A stretch of DNA of 64,000 nucleotides from Desulfitobacterium hafniense DCB-2 (GTDB taxonomy: Bacteria > Bacillota > Desulfitobacteriia > Desulfitobacteriales > Desulfitobacteriaceae): positions 2,887,001-2,951,000 of the forward strand of contig NC_011830.1 of assembly GCF_000021925.1 (NCBI RefSeq), written 5' to 3'. Of the stretch, positions 61,034 through 64,000 are shown one piece after another (position 1 is the stretch's first letter; every line of letters begins with the position of its first letter). The translations under genes were made by a program, and so were the position numbers. The notes beneath the pieces are model-generated. The model ran no database searches. It saw only the letters and a list, made by a program, of their open reading frames with translations, and was not told the origin of the DNA.

Positions 61034-61171
61034 CTAGACAATTAATTCCTGGACCATCAGATGATTATCCAAAGGAGTAATGAGATGTGTCGAAATAAAC
61101 TGTGAGAGCTCATGTTTCTTAACCAAACGATAATTGATTTCTTCCGCTTCTATCCATGTGACCAGAAACAT
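61034..61171 (-). CDS. 45-residue protein of unknown function
   Basis: Frame begins MFLVTWIEAEEINYRLVKKH and ends QELIV. GGAGGG lies 6 bases before the ATG, and the terminator at 60968 closes the unit. The composition is ordinary for a real protein. Too short for family assignment. Confidence 0.65.
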   Translation of the reverse strand: MFLVTWIEAEEINYRLVKKHELSQFISTHLITPLDNHLMVQELIV

Positions 61172-61369
61172 GGAAATCCCTCCTTGCTTATCAGCACATT
61201 GTATTGTGTATACATAATACCATAATTCTTTAACTATTTCAATAACCTTACCCTGAGCGGAGAGAATTTCCTGGCCTTTTTCTAACCAGGCGGCTCAATT
61301 AAAAAGGGAGCATCGTCACTACTTATACTGAAGTAGTTGGCGACACCCCCAACCAAGCGGTAGATGGAA

Positions 61370-61819
61370 TTAAACCTGCGCTCCTGCCTCTGCCTTTTCG
61401 CTCTCTTTGTTTTCATTGACAATCTCTTCGAATTCTTTCCAGATGGGATAATTCCGGGCATCAGTGCTTCTTCCTGTGCGATCCACAAAGACATGAATCG
61501 TTGTTCCCTCGGCTAACAAGGTGTCATCTCTAAGCACTTTGTAGGTAAAAGTGAGTTTGCGCGAGGAAAAGCTTTCCAGGCTTGTTTCAATGACCAGCTG
61601 ATCATCATAGAGTGCCGGGCGGCGATAACGACAGCCGGCATCAACCACCGCAACGGCCAGACCTTGTTCTTCAAAGGTGGTATAGGCTAATCCGGCATTG
61701 CGCAGCAGTTCGGCCCGGCCTATCTCAAACCAGATGAAATAATTGGAATGATAGACGACGCCCATTTGGTCTGTTTCGGCATAACGGACTCGTACCGGAG
61801 TCTGATGGGTTAAAAACAT
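61370..61819 (-). CDS. YbgC/FcbC-like acyl-CoA thioesterase
   Basis: 149 residues, a single hot-dog domain. VRYAETDQMGVVYHSNYFIWFEIGRAELLR is the 4HBT signature with the catalytic Asp in ETDQMG. It hydrolyses short-chain or aromatic acyl-CoA. ATG 61819 follows AAGGAGG. Its C-terminal 15 residues are Glu/Lys-rich. Confidence 0.9.
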   Translation of the reverse strand: MFLTHQTPVRVRYAETDQMGVVYHSNYFIWFEIGRAELLRNAGLAYTTFEEQGLAVAVVDAGCRYRRPALYDDQLVIETSLESFSSRKLTFTYKVLRDDTLLAEGTTIHVFVDRTGRSTDARNYPIWKEFEEIVNENKESEKAEAGAQV

Positions 61820-61936
61820 AACACGTCCTCCTTAATACCCTCTATTTTTATCTTTAATTGGGTTTACAACGCTTAGGGGCTTTTCTGAGTTTTTTCAGAA
61901 CAGCCTTTCTCATCCTGGCTGGGATGTGATGTAAAC

Positions 61937-61963
61937 AAAAAGCGCCACCATGGCGCTTTTTGT
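61937..61963. terminator. Bidirectional terminator
   Basis: AAAAAGCGCCA-CCA-TGGCGCTTTTT, with A and T tracts on both sides. It serves the methyltransferase gene's upstream side or the thioesterase gene's promoter boundary. Confidence 0.7.
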
Positions 61964-62053
61964 TTGCCGTAAAAATAACATTCTATGTTTTTTATTTTAG
62001 CATAGAATGCTACTTTTGTTCAGAGTTTTTTCAGGATTATGAAAATACTATTT

Positions 62054-62812
62054 TTAGTTAATAGCAACAGCTTCAAAAGTAATGACATCTTTAACATTTG
62101 ATGGATACTGTCCAAATTTATAATCTGAAGAAATCACTATATCTTTAAACCCCGTGCTTTCAAGTATCAATTTAAATTCTTCCAGTCCATACCATCGTAA
62201 CGGAAAGCGCTCTAATTCAGTTTGAATAAGCACTCCCTCACGCCATTTTTCATACCTGTTGTGAGAAACAGTATATTGATTTATATAGTCAACTTCCACG
62301 ACTTTACTTTCTAAAGTAATTAGATCACCATTAGAACAGACCCATGTTCTTGTAGAAACCGTACCTGTAGAAAAATCTGTCTGCATTAATATATCAATAA
62401 TTAATCGTCCTCCGGTACATAAATGCTTATGGAAATTCTGCAATGCCCTTATTGAGTCCGCTCTTTGGTGCAGCAGCAGGAACGTTCCCGCTGGAACTAT
62501 AATTGCATCATATCTCGTATCCTGTATAAAAGATTCCATCTTCGCTTCAAAAAGCTTAGGATTAAGACCCTTTTTTCTGCAATTGTCACGGCATATATTC
62601 AGCATGTCTTTCGAACTGTCAAATCCATCTACTTTAAATCCTTTTTCTAAAAGTGGAACCAGCACACGGCCAGTTCCAGTTGCAGGCTCAAGAATATGCC
62701 CCCTGCACAAGTTTAATCTATCAATGTAAAATTCCACATCTCTAAAAGAATGATCTATGGGTTTATCTATATCATATACCTCTGAAGATAATCTGCCATA
62801 ATAACTTAACAT
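62054..62812 (-). CDS. SAM-dependent methyltransferase
   Basis: 252 residues. The SAM-binding motif I ILEPATGTGRVLVPLLE (about 36-52) is followed by VDGFDSSKDMLNICRDNC (acidic residue binding ribose) and VPAGTFLLLHQ (motif IV region). Class I Rossmann type, substrate unknown. The base composition is more AT-rich than the neighbours, which may point to acquisition. Confidence 0.82.
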   Translation of the reverse strand: MLSYYGRLSSEVYDIDKPIDHSFRDVEFYIDRLNLCRGHILEPATGTGRVLVPLLEKGFKVDGFDSSKDMLNICRDNCRKKGLNPKLFEAKMESFIQDTRYDAIIVPAGTFLLLHQRADSIRALQNFHKHLCTGGRLIIDILMQTDFSTGTVSTRTWVCSNGDLITLESKVVEVDYINQYTVSHNRYEKWREGVLIQTELERFPLRWYGLEEFKLILESTGFKDIVISSDYKFGQYPSNVKDVITFEAVAIN

Positions 62813-62850
62813 ATTTTAGCGCCTTTCGTTCTTTGTTTATTCTAAACTTT

Positions 62851-63164
62851 TTACTTTATTCCACTTCTAATGGGAATATAAATATCCATAACGGTATCTT
62901 TTCTGTGATGACAGCGTTCATCGTAGAATTCAAAATCAATTTTACTTTCATCGTAAATATACTCACTACCTTTAAACCAATCTTCAAAAATATATTTCCA
63001 TGTCCTTGCAATAATCTCTGCAAACTCTATTTGTTTTTTGTCATTTGAAGTATCCACAGGAACCGTTGTAAAAACTGCATACTCGGCCTCCGGAACCTCT
63101 ACTGTCAGCATATCTTCCTCTACCTTTGAAAAGTCATCAACAATTACACCTAAAAGATATATTA
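62851..63164 (-). pseudogene. GyrI-like/AraC effector-binding protein, N-terminus lost to an IS
   Basis: The open frame reads IYLLGVIVDDFSKVEEDMLTVEVP ... YAVFTTVP ... IARTWKYIFEDWF ... FEFYDERCHH ... DIYIPIR, the C-terminal half of GyrI-like effector-binding domains (family usually 150-160 residues, more if fused to an AraC DNA-binding part). Upstream the frame runs into the transposase stop codon at 63166, so the 5' part is gone or lies beyond the IS. An internal ATG at 63111 could still start a short product. Confidence 0.7.
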
Positions 63165-63165
63165 C

Positions 63166-64000
63166 TCAACTTTCGCACCCCAGTTGAGGGAATAGAGCCT
63201 TGATATAACTGGGTAATGCAGCAATCCACTTTTGTAATTGACTGAGTGATTCGTTATTCTCTGGTTTATTGGGTAGTAGATTAAGAACAAACGTCATTAA
63301 CTGACGTAGTGCTGTTTTCAAGTCTAAATCCATAACCTCATCAGCAAAAAGATAAAAGAGTCCCCCAAGAGAGCGTTCATCATTGTTTTCTCTTCGTTCC
63401 CACTCCAGGATGAGGTAACGGGTAAAGACTATGGTTGTGTGACTAACCATCATATCGAAGGATCGGCCCTGAAATTCAGTTCCTAGCTTCAAATGCGATT
63501 TGGCCATTTTGAAAAACGTTTCGATACTCCAACGCATCCCGTAAATTCTTACGACTTCAGTAGTTTCTAAGGAAAGATCGGTGGTTAAGATCGCTAACCA
63601 CTCTCTTCGGTTGTTTCGATTCTGGACGAAAACAACTTTTAAAGCTAAGCCTGAAGGGGTATGAACACGCACTGAACCCAGTATTTCTGCTTTCGGGTTC
63701 TTTGGGACTCTCGCGTAGAGCTCTCGTAAACTGAGTGATTTTCCTTCAAAGAGATAACGCTGCTTAAGTTCTTTAACCATTCCAATAACGTGAAGCTCCT
63801 TATCCCTTAGCTTTTGCAAAAGTGGAGCATGGGTAAACCAACTATCCATTAGGACGTAATCCGCTGAGAATCCGGCTTTGAGAGCTCGTTCAAGCATTTG
63901 AACCACGGTGTCCGGTTTAGGGCTCATCGCTTCCAGGCGACGCTTATAGCCTACGGAGCGTTTGTCTAAGTCCTCTCTCATTTCACAAAGACGATTTTTA
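63166..64000 (-). CDS. IS4-type transposase, cut by window edge
   Basis: At least 278 residues. The frame stays open to base 64000, so the N-terminus is outside. MDSWFTHAPLL carries one catalytic Asp, and IYGMRWSIETFFKMAKSHL gives the Y-(2)-R-(3)-E-(6)-K signature with the Glu. It is not closely similar to the transposase at 57188. Its stop abuts the truncated GyrI-like frame, so this element caused that break. Confidence 0.88.
   Translation of the reverse strand, partial: KNRLCEMREDLDKRSVGYKRRLEAMSPKPDTVVQMLERALKAGFSADYVLMDSWFTHAPLLQKLRDKELHVIGMVKELKQRYLFEGKSLSLRELYARVPKNPKAEILGSVRVHTPSGLALKVVFVQNRNNRREWLAILTTDLSLETTEVVRIYGMRWSIETFFKMAKSHLKLGTEFQGRSFDMMVSHTTIVFTRYLILEWERRENNDERSLGGLFYLFADEVMDLDLKTALRQLMTFVLNLLPNKPENNESLSQLQKWIAALPSYIKALFPQLGCES

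Overview
The window looks like a low-GC, spore-forming, Gram-positive anaerobe of the Peptococcaceae/Desulfitobacteriaceae; Desulfitobacterium is my best guess. The supporting content is a Firmicutes-type miaB-ylbF-mutS-mutL-miaA-hfq and spoVK-hflX-ynbB gene order, a membrane-bound uptake [NiFe]-hydrogenase, a sigma-54-controlled B12-dependent acyl-CoA pathway, and divergent lexA with a yneA-like gene. The taxon is an inference from gene content, not from a search.

Layout. (1) 1-18 kb: every chromosomal gene is on the + strand. It holds a cell-wall hydrolase, transporters and acetyltransferases. It also holds a CBS-PAS-AAA sigma-54 activator followed by two operons, each behind a -24/-12 promoter: cob(I)alamin adenosyltransferase, MeaB-type GTPase and a two-subunit B12 acyl-CoA mutase; then 3-hydroxyacyl-CoA dehydrogenase, thiolase, acyl-CoA dehydrogenase and a two-subunit CoA-transferase. 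Together they can interconvert a branched or methyl-substituted acyl-CoA with a linear one and run most of a C4 beta-oxidation/butyrate pathway; no crotonase is present here. (2) 18-19.75 kb: a tyrosine recombinase and a fragment that looks like the leftover end of an older prophage. (3) 19.756-26.435 kb: a filamentous-phage (inovirus-like) prophage of about 6.66 kb. It is bounded by two dif-like sites and carries an HUH Rep, an OB-fold ssDNA-binding-like protein, an adsorption-like protein, small membrane and coat proteins, a Zot/pI ATPase, a ribbon-helix-helix regulator with a matching operator, and a structured 0.77-kb non-coding region. (4) 26.5-64 kb: nearly all genes are on the - strand. 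They cover cell wall enzymes, lexA, ddl, signal peptidase, ynbB-hflX-spoVK, bipA, hfq-miaA, mutL/mutS with an inserted histone-deacetylase-like/hydantoinase-like pair, ylbF-miaB, the hydrogenase operon, an intact IS4-type element with a 9-bp target duplication, a second carboxypeptidase, degV, and at the right edge a gene broken by another IS.

The orientation switch falls on the dif-like sites, so the window very probably spans the chromosome's replication terminus.

Two things stand out. The first is the dif-integrated inovirus of a one-membrane host, with no secretin gene and a probable remnant of a second copy next to it. The second is a pair of large, highly structured non-coding elements (about 38.88-39.54 kb and 49.68-50.56 kb). 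They share several long-range stems in which base changes in one copy are compensated in the other, so they are strong candidates for a large structured RNA family that I do not recognise.
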